From contig NZ_CAUFUE010000032.1 in the NCBI RefSeq assembly GCF_959029255.1, positions 1 to 48,734 of the forward strand: a DNA stretch of 48,734 bases. Direction: 5' to 3'. Position numbers and translations under genes: made by a program. Position 1 is the first letter of the stretch. Each line of letters starts with the position of its first letter. Positions 16,881-26,293 of this stretch are shown one piece after another. The notes below the pieces were generated by a model, which was given only the letters and a program-made list of their open reading frames with translations, did not search any database and was not told the DNA's origin. Source of the DNA: an uncultured Bacteroides sp. (GTDB taxonomy: Bacteria > Bacteroidota > Bacteroidia > Bacteroidales > Bacteroidaceae).

Positions 16881-16933
16881 TATTGCGTGTAAATATACGG
16901 AATGGAATAAAAACCGTATATTTGCACGCAATA
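16881..16933. repeat. Long inverted repeat over the guaB promoter
   Basis: Positions 16881-16900 and 16914-16933 are inverted copies, 19 of 20 matching, around a 13-nt spacer. The right arm contains the -7 box TATATTTG (16917-16924). A-rich sequence precedes the left arm and T-rich sequence follows the right arm, so the block also resembles a recQ terminator. It could be an operator, a terminator or both. Confidence 0.8.
16917..16924 (+). promoter_or_regulatory. -7 box of guaB
   Basis: TATATTTG matches TAnnTTTG and lies 30 nt before the guaB ATG. No TTTG is found at the -33 position, which falls inside the left arm of the inverted repeat. Confidence 0.5.
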
Positions 16934-16953
16934 ATTTTTAAACGCATAGCCCT

Positions 16954-18429
16954 ATGTCATTTATTGCTGATAAGATTGTAATGGATGGATTGACTTACGA
17001 TGACGTTTTGTTAATCCCCGCTTATTCTGAAGTACTTCCCAAAACTGTCGAACTCACGACAAAGTTTTCACGAAACATTGAGTTAAAAGTTCCGTTTGTA
17101 ACAGCAGCCATGGATACGGTTACCGAGGCGAAGATGGCTATTGCCATTGCCCGTGAAGGTGGTATCGGCGTTATTCATAAGAATATGTCTATTGAGGAGC
17201 AAGCCCGCCAGGTTGCTATCGTGAAACGTGCCGAAAATGGTATGATTTACGACCCGGTGACCATCAAGAGAGGTTCCACGGTAGCAGATGCTTTGGCTTT
17301 GATGGCTGAATACAAAATCGGAGGTATTCCGGTAGTGGATGATGAAAGATATTTGGTAGGTATTGTTACCAATCGTGACCTGCGTTTTGAGAAAGATATG
17401 AATAAGCATATCGATGAGGTGATGACTAAGGAAAATATAATCACTACCAATCCTACTACTGATATGGAAGCTGTTTCTCAAATTCTGCAAGAGCATCGGA
17501 TTGAGAAATTGCCGGTTGTAGATAAGGATAATAAATTGGTAGGATTGATTACTTATAAAGACATTACTAAGGCAAAAGATAAACCTATGGCATGCAAAGA
17601 CAGTAAAGGCCGTCTTCGTGTTGCTGCCGGTGTAGGCGTAACGGCTGATACACTTGACCGTATGCAGGCTTTGGTTGATGCGGGTGCCGATGCGATTGTA
17701 ATCGATACGGCTCACGGACATTCTGTCTATGTAATTGAAAAACTGAAGGAAGCTAAGAAGCGTTTTCCGGGTATTGATATTGTAGTAGGTAATATTGCTA
17801 CCGGAGAAGCTGCCAAAGCATTGGTAGAAGCCGGTGCTGATGGTGTGAAAGTTGGTATCGGTCCGGGATCCATTTGTACGACCCGTGTGGTTGCAGGTGT
17901 TGGTGTACCCCAGTTGTCTGCTGTTTATGATGTAGCCAAAGCATTGAAAGGCACAGGTGTCCCTTTGATTGCTGACGGTGGCTTGCGTTATTCCGGTGAT
18001 GTCGTGAAGGCCTTGGCTGCCGGTGGTTACAGTGTAATGATTGGTTCGCTGGTTGCCGGAACGGAAGAATCTCCGGGTGACACTATTATCTTCAATGGGC
18101 GTAAGTTCAAATCCTATCGTGGTATGGGCTCTTTGGAAGCTATGGAGAATGGTTCAAAAGACCGTTACTTCCAGAGTGGGACAAACGATGTGAAAAAGTT
18201 GGTTCCGGAAGGTATCGCTGCACGTGTACCTTATAAAGGTACTTTGTATGAAGTTATCTATCAGTTGGTAGGTGGCTTGCGTGCAGGCATGGGCTATTGT
18301 GGTGCTGCCAATATCGAGCAGTTGCATGATGCCAAGTTTACGCGAATCACCAATGCCGGTGTATTGGAAAGTCATCCGCACGATGTAGCTATCACGAGTG
18401 AAGCTCCGAACTACAGTCGTCCTGAATAA
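16954..18429 (+). CDS. guaB: Inosine-5'-monophosphate dehydrogenase
   Basis: IMPDH oxidises IMP to XMP with NAD+, the first committed step of GMP synthesis. The 491-residue protein has the TIM-barrel core split by two CBS domains (about residues 95-210). The active-site loop GPGSICTTRVV contains the catalytic Cys, and the mobile flap region has YRGMGSLEAM. The N-terminus (GLTYDDVLLIPAYSEVLP) and the C-terminal AANIEQLHDAKF are typical. A terminator at 18453-18494 follows. Confidence 0.97.
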   Translation: MSFIADKIVMDGLTYDDVLLIPAYSEVLPKTVELTTKFSRNIELKVPFVTAAMDTVTEAKMAIAIAREGGIGVIHKNMSIEEQARQVAIVKRAENGMIYDPVTIKRGSTVADALALMAEYKIGGIPVVDDERYLVGIVTNRDLRFEKDMNKHIDEVMTKENIITTNPTTDMEAVSQILQEHRIEKLPVVDKDNKLVGLITYKDITKAKDKPMACKDSKGRLRVAAGVGVTADTLDRMQALVDAGADAIVIDTAHGHSVYVIEKLKEAKKRFPGIDIVVGNIATGEAAKALVEAGADGVKVGIGPGSICTTRVVAGVGVPQLSAVYDVAKALKGTGVPLIADGGLRYSGDVVKALAAGGYSVMIGSLVAGTEESPGDTIIFNGRKFKSYRGMGSLEAMENGSKDRYFQSGTNDVKKLVPEGIAARVPYKGTLYEVIYQLVGGLRAGMGYCGAANIEQLHDAKFTRITNAGVLESHPHDVAITSEAPNYSRPE

Positions 18430-18452
18430 GTCTATTTTACAAACATGAGATA

Positions 18453-18494
18453 AATGCCCGGGGAGTGTGTTATGCTTTTCGGGCATTCTTTTGT
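18453..18494 (+). terminator. Terminator after guaB
   Basis: AATGCCCG (18453-18460) pairs with CGGGCATT (18480-18487), followed by a T-rich run. Confidence 0.8.
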
Positions 18495-18513
18495 TTACTG
18501 ATAAAAAGAAATT

Positions 18514-20064
18514 ATGATAAGAGCAAATTTGACAATAATGCTTCTTCTGCTGGCAGTTACTATAACTGCGCAGCAAAATCCTGTGCTGATGCGTATCAAT
18601 GGGAAAGATGTGCTACGTTCGGAGTTTGAGTATTTTTATAATAAAGATAAGGCAGGCTCCGGTTTGGAAAAGAAAATGCCGGATGAATATGTCGATTTGT
18701 TTGTGAACTTCAAGTTGAAAGTCCGGGCTGCTGAGGATGCGGGTTTGGATACTGTAGCGTTGTTTAGGAAAGAACTTGAAGAATATCGTCAACGATTGGT
18801 TAAGTCGTATCTTACTGATGGAGAGGTTGCGGAGAAAGAAGCCCGTCGGTTGTATGATAAAATGAAGAATGATTACCGTGCCGGTCAGGTACGTGTAAGT
18901 CATATTTTTAAGTATCTTCCTCAAAATGCAACCGCCCTTTCCCTTCGTGAGGCTGAGGTACAGATGGATTCCATTTATGAATTTCTGCAAAGGAATAATA
19001 CGGATGTTGCTTTTAAAACATGCGTGGACAAGTTCTCTGATGAGAAGCAAGCATTTTGGGTGAGTTGGTTGCAAATGCCGGTGGAGTTTGAAGATACCGT
19101 ATTCAATTTGAAAGTCGGTGAGATATCACGCCCATTCTATACTCCTCGGGGAATTCATATCGTAAAGGTACTTGAACGAAAAGAAATACCTCCGTTTGAA
19201 ACTGTCAAAGATGAAATTATCCGGACACAGACACGTCGCTACAGGATGGATAAAGGTACGAAGTCTTTTGTGGAGAAACTGAAAAAGGAATATCGTTATA
19301 CTCCTGATAATTTCGGCATGGATGAATTGATAGCCCAGGGACATACTGACAGGACTTTGTTTACGCTTGATGGAAAAAACTATGCAGGTAAGGAATTTTC
19401 CCGTTTTGCCATGGCTCATCCTGCAGGGGTGCACAGGCAGTTGGAGGGCTTTATTATGAAATCTGTTTTAGATTATGAAAACTCGCGTCTGGAGCGAAAG
19501 CATCCTGATTTACGCTATCAGGTATTGGAACATCGGGAGAATCTTTTAGTAGACAGAATTACTGAAAAAGAGATAGAACAGCGTGCTTTGGCTGATGAGT
19601 CCGGCTTGCGGGCATATTTTGATGAGCATCGTTCGGACTATCAATGGAAAGAACCCCGCTATAAAGGCATCGTTTTGCATTGTGCTACTAAGCGTATCGC
19701 CAAGCAAGCCCGTAAATTCTTGAAACATTTGCCTGAAAATGAGTGGAAAGATGCTATCCGGTTGACTTTTAATGTCGGCTCTCAGTCTCAGATTCAATCG
19801 GAACAAGGTGTGTTTGCTCCGGGTGATAATGTTTATGTTGACGATTTAGTGTTTAAAAAGAAACATGCTACTCCCGTAATGTCATTTCCTTTTACCACTG
19901 TGCTGGGTAAGAAGGTAAAGGGGCCGGAAGATTATCAGGAGGTGCGTGAAGCTCTTATTGCCGATTATCAGAGCTATCTGGAGAAACAATGGATGAACCG
20001 GTTGCGTGCTGATAGTAAGGTTGAAATTAAACAAGAGGTTTTAAAAACCGTTAATAATCACTGA
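18514..20064 (+). CDS. Periplasmic peptidylprolyl isomerase (PpiC/SurA type)
   Basis: A 516-residue exported protein with a signal peptide (RANLTIMLLLLAVTITAQ). One parvulin-type rotamase domain is visible near residues 128-230 (VRVSHIFKYLPQ through GIHIVKVLERKE). The N-terminal helical part resembles the SurA chaperone core. The C-terminal half has a second, degenerate parvulin-like stretch (EPRYKGIVLHCATK). It is the first of three consecutive genes of this family and probably helps fold outer membrane proteins. The specific clients are unknown. Confidence 0.85.
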   Translation: MIRANLTIMLLLLAVTITAQQNPVLMRINGKDVLRSEFEYFYNKDKAGSGLEKKMPDEYVDLFVNFKLKVRAAEDAGLDTVALFRKELEEYRQRLVKSYLTDGEVAEKEARRLYDKMKNDYRAGQVRVSHIFKYLPQNATALSLREAEVQMDSIYEFLQRNNTDVAFKTCVDKFSDEKQAFWVSWLQMPVEFEDTVFNLKVGEISRPFYTPRGIHIVKVLERKEIPPFETVKDEIIRTQTRRYRMDKGTKSFVEKLKKEYRYTPDNFGMDELIAQGHTDRTLFTLDGKNYAGKEFSRFAMAHPAGVHRQLEGFIMKSVLDYENSRLERKHPDLRYQVLEHRENLLVDRITEKEIEQRALADESGLRAYFDEHRSDYQWKEPRYKGIVLHCATKRIAKQARKFLKHLPENEWKDAIRLTFNVGSQSQIQSEQGVFAPGDNVYVDDLVFKKKHATPVMSFPFTTVLGKKVKGPEDYQEVREALIADYQSYLEKQWMNRLRADSKVEIKQEVLKTVNNH

Positions 20065-20121
20065 TGCAACCGATTAAAGCACTATCTTCGTACCTTAAAA
20101 TATAGTAAATATCAGTAGATA

Positions 20122-20964
20122 ATGCGAACAACCTGTCTTGGGCTTTTAATTCTTCTTTTTTGTGGAGCATGCAAGGAACAGCATGACCACGGAGGGCGGA
20201 CACTTTTAGTGGAGCTGGACGGTAATTTCCTTTATCGTGAAGATTTACAATCGGTACTTCCCGGAGGATTGACAAAGGACGATAGCCTGCTATTTGCCGA
20301 ACATTATATCCGCAACTGGGTGGAAGATGTCCTGCTCTATGAGAAAGCACAGAGTAATATCCCCAATAACGGTGAGATAGACAAGTTGGTGGAAAACTAC
20401 CGTAAGGCTTTGATAATGCATACTTATCAGCAGGAATTGATACATCAGACCCTTTCCGAGGAGATATCCGAACAGGAGTTGACTGATTATTATACCAAGA
20501 ATCAGGAACTTTTCAAGGTAGAACGTCCGTTGATGAAAGGTTTGTTCATCAAAGTTCCGTTGACCGCTCCCCAGTTGGGCAATGTACGGCGTTGGTATAA
20601 AACCGAAAATCGCGAAGCGGTGGAGCATCTGGAGAAATACAGTTTGCAGAATGCCGTGAAGTATGAATATTTTTATGATAAATGGATACCGATGGCCGAT
20701 GTGCTTGATTTGATGCCGCTGAAAGCGATCGATACCGAAGAATATCTGAATAAGAACCGTCATGTAGAATTGAAAGATACAGCTTTCTATTATTTCTTGA
20801 ACGTGAGTGATTTACGTCGGGTAGGAGAGCAGGAACCGTTTGAATTTGCACGTGCACAAGTGAAGGACATGCTGCTGAATATGAAACAGGTGGAATTTAT
20901 GAAGCAGGTGAAAGACGATTTGTATCAACGGGCGGAGAAGAAAAATGAGATTAAATATTATTAG
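20122..20964 (+). CDS. Putative lipoprotein related to the SurA/PpiC chaperones
   Basis: A 280-residue protein with a short lipoprotein-like signal peptide. Cys17 (LLFCGACKEQ) is the probable lipidated residue. The body is helical and acidic. Its middle (SEQELTDYYTKNQELFKVER) resembles the segment before a parvulin domain, but no complete isomerase domain can be recognised. It lies 57 nt after one parvulin gene and 15 nt before the SurA homologue. The inferred role is chaperone or accessory factor in outer membrane protein assembly; this rests mostly on context. Confidence 0.7.
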   Translation: MRTTCLGLLILLFCGACKEQHDHGGRTLLVELDGNFLYREDLQSVLPGGLTKDDSLLFAEHYIRNWVEDVLLYEKAQSNIPNNGEIDKLVENYRKALIMHTYQQELIHQTLSEEISEQELTDYYTKNQELFKVERPLMKGLFIKVPLTAPQLGNVRRWYKTENREAVEHLEKYSLQNAVKYEYFYDKWIPMADVLDLMPLKAIDTEEYLNKNRHVELKDTAFYYFLNVSDLRRVGEQEPFEFARAQVKDMLLNMKQVEFMKQVKDDLYQRAEKKNEIKYY

Positions 20965-20979
20965 TATAAGACACCAAGA

Positions 20980-22347
20980 ATGAGAAAGTGTATGAACTTT
21001 AAGTTTGTAGTTTTATTTGCCTTGACACTGTTAGCCGGTACTACCGTTTATGGACAAGACAACGTGATTGACGAGGTAGTTTGGGTAGTAGGTGATGAGG
21101 CTATCTTGAAGTCTGAAGTAGAAGAGGCCCGTATGAGCGCTTTGTATGAAGGACGTAAATTTGACCGTGACCCCTATTGTGTGATACCCGAGGAAATAGC
21201 CGTACAGAAATTGTATCTTCACCAGGCTGCACTCGATAGTATTGAAGTTTCCGAGAGCGAGGTAATTCAGCGTGTGGACTACATGACGAATATGTATATC
21301 GCCAACATCGGTTCCCGCGAGAAGATGGAAGAATATTTTAACAAGACTTCCAGCCAGATACGCGAAACCTTGCGTGAGAATGCCCGTGAAGGTTTGAAGG
21401 TTCAGAAAATGCAGCAGAAGCTTGTGGGAGAAATCAAAGTGACTCCCGCCGAAGTACGCCGTTACTTTAAAGATTTGCCACAGGATAGTATTCCTTACAT
21501 TCCTACGCAGGTAGAGGTTCAGATTATCACTCAGCAGCCGAAGGTTCCTTTGGAAGAAATTGAAGATGTGAAGAGACGCCTGCGTGAATATACTGATCGT
21601 ATCAACAAGGGAGAAACCAGTTTCTCCACATTGGCACGCCTTTATTCGGAAGACCGGGGTTCTGCTATGCACGGTGGCGAAATTGAATTCTCTGGACGCG
21701 GCATGCTCGACCCGGCTTATGCAAACGTCGCTTTCAACCTGCAAGACCCTAATAAAGTGTCTAAGATTGTTGAATCCGAATATGGTTTCCACATTATCCA
21801 GTTGATAGAGAAGCGCGGAGATCGTATCAAGACCCGTCACATCTTGCTGAAACCGCATATACCGGAGGAAGCATTGGAAGCCGGTAAGGCTCGTCTGGAC
21901 TCCATAGCAGATGATATCCGTAATGGGAAGTTTACTTTTGAAGAGGCTGCATCCGTGCTTTCACAAGATAAAGATACCCGTAATAATCACGGTTTGCTGC
22001 CTAATCCCAATACCAATACTTCCAGATTTGAGATGCAGGAGCTTCCGCCTGAAATAGCTAAAGTGGTAGATAAAATGAAAGTGGGTGAAATTTCCGAGGC
22101 TTTCACTATGATTCCGCAAAAGACTGGAAAGGAAGAATGTGTCATTGTAAAACTGAAAAGTCGTACCAATGGTCATAAGGCTACCATTTCCGAGGATTAC
22201 CAGAATCTGAAGAATATCGTATTGGAAAAACGTCGTGATGAAATGCTGGACAAGTGGATACGTGAGAAACAGAAACATACCTACGTCCGCATCAACGAAA
22301 ATTGGAGAAACTGTACATTCAAATATCCAGGATGGATAAAAGACTGA
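20980..22347 (+). CDS. SurA-like periplasmic chaperone and peptidylprolyl isomerase
   Basis: A 455-residue exported protein with SurA layout. A signal peptide (NFKFVVLFALTLLAGTTVYG) is followed by the SurA N-terminal chaperone module (DEVVWVVGDEAILKSEVEEA). Two parvulin domains come next, one near residues 170-290 and one near 285-400. SurA escorts unfolded outer membrane proteins through the periplasm. ATG 20992 gives a cleaner signal peptide and may be the true start. The stop overlaps the OstA-like gene start by 16 nt, which suggests translational coupling with an LPS-transport gene. Confidence 0.9.
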   Translation: MRKCMNFKFVVLFALTLLAGTTVYGQDNVIDEVVWVVGDEAILKSEVEEARMSALYEGRKFDRDPYCVIPEEIAVQKLYLHQAALDSIEVSESEVIQRVDYMTNMYIANIGSREKMEEYFNKTSSQIRETLRENAREGLKVQKMQQKLVGEIKVTPAEVRRYFKDLPQDSIPYIPTQVEVQIITQQPKVPLEEIEDVKRRLREYTDRINKGETSFSTLARLYSEDRGSAMHGGEIEFSGRGMLDPAYANVAFNLQDPNKVSKIVESEYGFHIIQLIEKRGDRIKTRHILLKPHIPEEALEAGKARLDSIADDIRNGKFTFEEAASVLSQDKDTRNNHGLLPNPNTNTSRFEMQELPPEIAKVVDKMKVGEISEAFTMIPQKTGKEECVIVKLKSRTNGHKATISEDYQNLKNIVLEKRRDEMLDKWIREKQKHTYVRINENWRNCTFKYPGWIKD

Positions 22348-23957
22348 TATTTGCTGTTTTATGCTTGTTCTGTGTTTGCTTGATGAGCGCACAGGACAAG
22401 AAAAAAGAGCCTGAGAAGAAAAAAACGCGTGTTGATTTGCTCTATGCCGACGAAGCGCAGGCTGATAAGCAACTTCGCCCGGATGTGCAAGTACTTATCG
22501 GGTCGGTTAGGCTGAAGCATGACAGCATGTATATGTTTTGTGACAGTGCGTTGATTTATGAGAAAATCAATTCTGTCGAGGCATTTGGTAATGTGCGTAT
22601 GGAGCAGGGGGATACCTTGTTTATATATGGTGATTACCTTTATTATGACGGTATGTCTCAACTTGCCATGTTGCGCGAGAACGTACGTATGATTAACCGC
22701 AACACCGAACTGACTACCGACAGTTTGAACTATGACCGCCTTTATAATCTGGGATACTATTTTGACGGTGGCACACTCACCGATGAGGAGAATGTCCTGA
22801 CTTCCGAATGGGGTGAATATAGTCCGGCAACCAAGTTGTCAGTGTTCAACCATGATGTCAAGTTGGTAAATCCCAAGTTTGTTCTGACCTCGGATACGTT
22901 GAAGTACAATACGGCATCTAAAATAGCAACCATCCTTGGTCCTTCGGATATCGTCAGTGATAAGAATCACATTTATTCGGAACGTGGAATATATAACACC
23001 CTAACGGAGCAGGCCGAACTTTTAGATCGTTCCATATTGACCAACGAAGGTAAGAAGCTTACAGGGGATAGTCTTTTCTATGACCGTAACTTGGGCTATG
23101 GCGAAGCTTTTGACAACGTGCAGATGAACGATACGGTGAACAGGAATATGCTTACCGGTAATTATTGCTTTTATAACGAACTCACCGGTAACGCTTTGGC
23201 TACCCAGCGAGCTGTTGCCATCGATTATTCTCAGGGTGACAGCCTTTTTATGCATGGAGATACATTGCGGCTGGTCACTTATCATCTGAATACGGATTCC
23301 ATGTATCGTGAGATGCGTGTCTATCACAAGGTTCGTGCCTATCGTACGGATGTGCAGGCTGTTTGTGATTCTTTGGTATATAACTCCAAAGATTCTTGTA
23401 TGACCATGTATACCGATCCGATTGTCTGGCATGGTGCGCAACAATTGCTTGGTGAGGAAATCAAAGTTTATATGAACGACAGTACCATTGACTGGGCGCA
23501 TATTATAAATCAGGCTTTGGCAGTAGAGCAAAAAGATTCCATACACTATAATCAGGTGTCCGGTAAAGAAATGAAAGCCTACTTTATAGCGGGCGAGATG
23601 CGGCGCGTGGATGTAAATGGTAATGTCCTTATCATATTCTATCCGGAAGAAAAAGATTCTACAATGATTGGCATGAACTATGCTGAAGGTAGTTTCTTAC
23701 GCATTTATCTCAAAGACCGTAAGATGGAGGAAGCTGCCCTCATAGGTAAGTCTAACGGCGTCTTATATCCTATGGATCAGATTCCGGCAGATAAAATGAA
23801 ACTACCTTCTTTTGTGTGGTTTGACTATATTCGTCCGCTCAATAAAGATGATATCTTTGAGTGGCGAGGTAAAAAAGCAGGCGAAACTTTGCGGAAAAGT
23901 GACAGGAAACCTGTAACTTCGCCAAGAGATATGCATATTAAACGAACTAAAAAATAG
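22332..23957 (+). CDS. OstA/LptA-like LPS-transport family protein
   Basis: A 541-residue exported protein. The signal peptide is DKRLIFAVLCLFCVCLMSAQ, then a Lys/Glu-rich linker. The body is made of OstA-like beta repeats (DALIYEKINSVEAFGNV-type units: 'structure, name of function, D-T-L/S-L' recurring about every 40 residues), as in the periplasmic bridge proteins LptA and LptD. The start at ATG 22332 is chosen because the upstream in-frame ATG 22302 lies inside surA and spoils the signal peptide. The protein is much longer than LptA (~185 residues) and shorter than a full LptD barrel. It probably acts in LPS delivery to the outer membrane. Confidence 0.82.
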   Translation: MDKRLIFAVLCLFCVCLMSAQDKKKEPEKKKTRVDLLYADEAQADKQLRPDVQVLIGSVRLKHDSMYMFCDSALIYEKINSVEAFGNVRMEQGDTLFIYGDYLYYDGMSQLAMLRENVRMINRNTELTTDSLNYDRLYNLGYYFDGGTLTDEENVLTSEWGEYSPATKLSVFNHDVKLVNPKFVLTSDTLKYNTASKIATILGPSDIVSDKNHIYSERGIYNTLTEQAELLDRSILTNEGKKLTGDSLFYDRNLGYGEAFDNVQMNDTVNRNMLTGNYCFYNELTGNALATQRAVAIDYSQGDSLFMHGDTLRLVTYHLNTDSMYREMRVYHKVRAYRTDVQAVCDSLVYNSKDSCMTMYTDPIVWHGAQQLLGEEIKVYMNDSTIDWAHIINQALAVEQKDSIHYNQVSGKEMKAYFIAGEMRRVDVNGNVLIIFYPEEKDSTMIGMNYAEGSFLRIYLKDRKMEEAALIGKSNGVLYPMDQIPADKMKLPSFVWFDYIRPLNKDDIFEWRGKKAGETLRKSDRKPVTSPRDMHIKRTKK

Positions 23958-23961
23958 CGCT

Positions 23962-24252
23962 ATGGGAATGTTTACAATGCGGAAGCCCCGTGGTTTCAAT
24001 CATTCATATATCTATGTGGATGAACGGAAAGAGAAGTTGGCAAAGATGGAAGAAGACGCTAAACGTGAATTGGGCATGCTGCCGGAGAAAGAGTTTTCCC
24101 CGGAAGATATCCGGGGAAAGTTCGTTGAAGGTACCACCCATCTGAAACGTCGCAAGGAAAGCGGACGTAAGCCTGTGCATTTAGGCATTGTGCTGGTTAT
24201 CATAGCCTTATTGGGATATCTTTGGTATGCCATCGCAAGTGGACTTCTCTAA
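23962..24252 (+). CDS. Small single-pass membrane protein of unknown function
   Basis: A 96-residue protein, strongly basic and acidic in its first 70 residues, with one C-terminal membrane helix (LGIVLVIIALLGYLWYAIA). It has no signal peptide, so it should be anchored by its tail with the charged part in the cytoplasm. It lies 4 nt after the OstA-like gene and 36 nt before mutL, so it is probably transcribed with the envelope genes. I do not recognise the family. Confidence 0.75.
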   Translation: MGMFTMRKPRGFNHSYIYVDERKEKLAKMEEDAKRELGMLPEKEFSPEDIRGKFVEGTTHLKRRKESGRKPVHLGIVLVIIALLGYLWYAIASGLL

Positions 24253-24288
24253 GCCCCCATATCTTATACTTTATATTTTATAGTTATT

Positions 24289-26184
24289 ATGAGCGATATC
24301 ATTCATTTGCTGCCCGATTCGGTTGCCAATCAAATTGCTGCCGGAGAGGTTATTCAGCGTCCGGCATCTGTCATTAAAGAATTGGTAGAAAATGCAATTG
24401 ATGCTGAAGCACAAGAAATACATGTATTGATAACTGATGCGGGAAAGACCTGCATTCAGGTGATAGATGACGGTAAAGGAATGTCTGAAACCGATGCCCG
24501 TCTTTCTTTTGAGCGCCATGCCACTTCCAAGATTCGTGAGGCTTCTGATTTGTTTGCCTTGCGTACGATGGGGTTTCGCGGAGAAGCGCTGGCATCTATA
24601 GCTGCCGTGGCGGAAGTAGAGCTGAAAACCCGTACGGCCGGTGAAGAACTGGGTACACGATTGATTATTGCCGGTTCAAAAGTAGAGAGCCAGGAAGCGG
24701 TTTCTTGTCCGAAAGGCAGTAATTTCTCTATCAAAAATCTGTTCTTTAATATTCCGGCGCGTCGAAAATTTCTGAAAGCCAACTCTACGGAATTGAGTAA
24801 TATTCTCACGGAATTTGAACGTATCGCTTTGGTACATCCTGATGTCGCTTTTTATTTGTATAGCAATGATACGGAGCTGTTTAACCTCCCCATTATGCCT
24901 TTGCGCCAGCGTATCCTCGCCATATTCGGTAAGAAGCTGAACCAACAACTGCTCTCGGTAGAGGTGAATACGACTATGGTCAAACTTACCGGATTTGTTG
25001 CAAAACCGGAAACCGCCCGTAAGAAGGGAGCCCATCAATATTTCTTTGTCAATGGCCGTTATATGCGTCATCCCTATTTTCACAAGGCGGTGATGGATGC
25101 ATACGAGCAGTTGATACCTGCCGGTGAGCAGATTTCCTATTTCATCTATTTTGAGGTTGATCCTGCTAATATTGACGTGAATATCCACCCGACAAAGACC
25201 GAGATTAAGTTTGAAAATGAACAAGCCATTTGGCAGATAGTCTCTGCTGCGGTTAAAGAATCCTTAGGAAAGTTCAATGCTGTGCCTTCCATCGATTTCG
25301 ATACGGAAGGTATGCCGGATATTCCTGCATTTGAGCAGAATCGCCCGATAGAACCTCCCAAAGTACACTATAATACAGATTTTAACCCCTTTAAAACCTC
25401 TTCCGCTTCATCATACGGTGGAGGAGGAAATTATTCCCGCCAGAGTGTGGAGTGGGAAGGATTGTATTCCGGTCTGGAGAAAGCCAGTAAAATGAACGAA
25501 CCTGTTGAAGAGCCGTTTGACTTTCAGGAAGACGCTTCGACTCTGGTAGAGGCTCCTGTGGAAATAGCCCCTCAACCCACCTCTTCGCTTTATACCGGCG
25601 AAGCATCTGCTGTGGAAAAAGGAGCACAACATTTACAATTCAAAGGTCGTTTTATCCTTACATCTGTTAAATCAGGTTTGATGTTAATAGACCAGCACCG
25701 TGCGCATATTCGGGTATTGTTCGACCGCTATATGAGCCAAATACGCCAAAAGCAAGGAGTATCTCAAGGTGTATTGTTCCCTGAAATAGTCCAATTGCCT
25801 GCTTCGGAAGCGGCTGTGCTCGAAAGTCTCTCCGATGATTTGGCGGCGGTAGGTTTCGAACTTAGCTTCTTGGGCGGAGGAAGTTATGCCATCAACGGTA
25901 TACCTTCGGGAATTGAAGGCCTGAACCCTGTGGAACTTGTTCGTAATATGGTACATACCGCTATGGAAAAAGGCAATGATGTGAAAGAAGAAGTGCAAAC
26001 AATCCTTGCATTGACTTTGGCGCGTGCGGCGGCTATTGTCTACGGACAGGTGCTGAGTAATGATGAAATGTCTAATTTGGTGGATAGCCTTTTTGCATGT
26101 GCCACTCCTAACTATACGCCCGACGGGCGCACGGTTCTCGCTACAATCAAGGAAGAAGATATCGAAAAACTATTCTCAAAATAA
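24289..26184 (+). CDS. mutL: DNA mismatch repair protein MutL
   Basis: MutL couples mismatch recognition by MutS to strand removal. The 631-residue protein has the GHKL ATPase domain with E31 and N35 (ELVENAIDA), DDGKGM and GFRGEALASI, then a Pro/Glu-rich linker (about 345-440) and a dimerisation domain. The C-terminal endonuclease motif is degenerate: D468-Q-H-R-A-H-I-R replaces DQHAxxER, and the CPHGRP motif reads TPDGRT. It therefore probably lacks the intrinsic nicking activity of many MutH-less bacteria. No mutH is seen in the window. Confidence 0.95.
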   Translation: MSDIIHLLPDSVANQIAAGEVIQRPASVIKELVENAIDAEAQEIHVLITDAGKTCIQVIDDGKGMSETDARLSFERHATSKIREASDLFALRTMGFRGEALASIAAVAEVELKTRTAGEELGTRLIIAGSKVESQEAVSCPKGSNFSIKNLFFNIPARRKFLKANSTELSNILTEFERIALVHPDVAFYLYSNDTELFNLPIMPLRQRILAIFGKKLNQQLLSVEVNTTMVKLTGFVAKPETARKKGAHQYFFVNGRYMRHPYFHKAVMDAYEQLIPAGEQISYFIYFEVDPANIDVNIHPTKTEIKFENEQAIWQIVSAAVKESLGKFNAVPSIDFDTEGMPDIPAFEQNRPIEPPKVHYNTDFNPFKTSSASSYGGGGNYSRQSVEWEGLYSGLEKASKMNEPVEEPFDFQEDASTLVEAPVEIAPQPTSSLYTGEASAVEKGAQHLQFKGRFILTSVKSGLMLIDQHRAHIRVLFDRYMSQIRQKQGVSQGVLFPEIVQLPASEAAVLESLSDDLAAVGFELSFLGGGSYAINGIPSGIEGLNPVELVRNMVHTAMEKGNDVKEEVQTILALTLARAAAIVYGQVLSNDEMSNLVDSLFACATPNYTPDGRTVLATIKEEDIEKLFSK

Positions 26185-26293
26185 GAGAAATCGCAAAAAA
26201 AACTCTTTTTCTAAAACCTTTTAGTTTCGATGGTGTTAATTAATCAGTTTGAATGATAAAGAATTTAATTAACCACTTAACTATTTGAGGTAT

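Noticed and set aside
21031..21858. 275-codon minus-strand frame
   Set aside because: It is antisense to the SurA homologue, which is supported by two parvulin domains and a signal peptide.
26285..26293. TTG start for the OmpA-family protein
   Set aside because: The ATG at 26294 gives a standard signal peptide, and the extra three residues add nothing.
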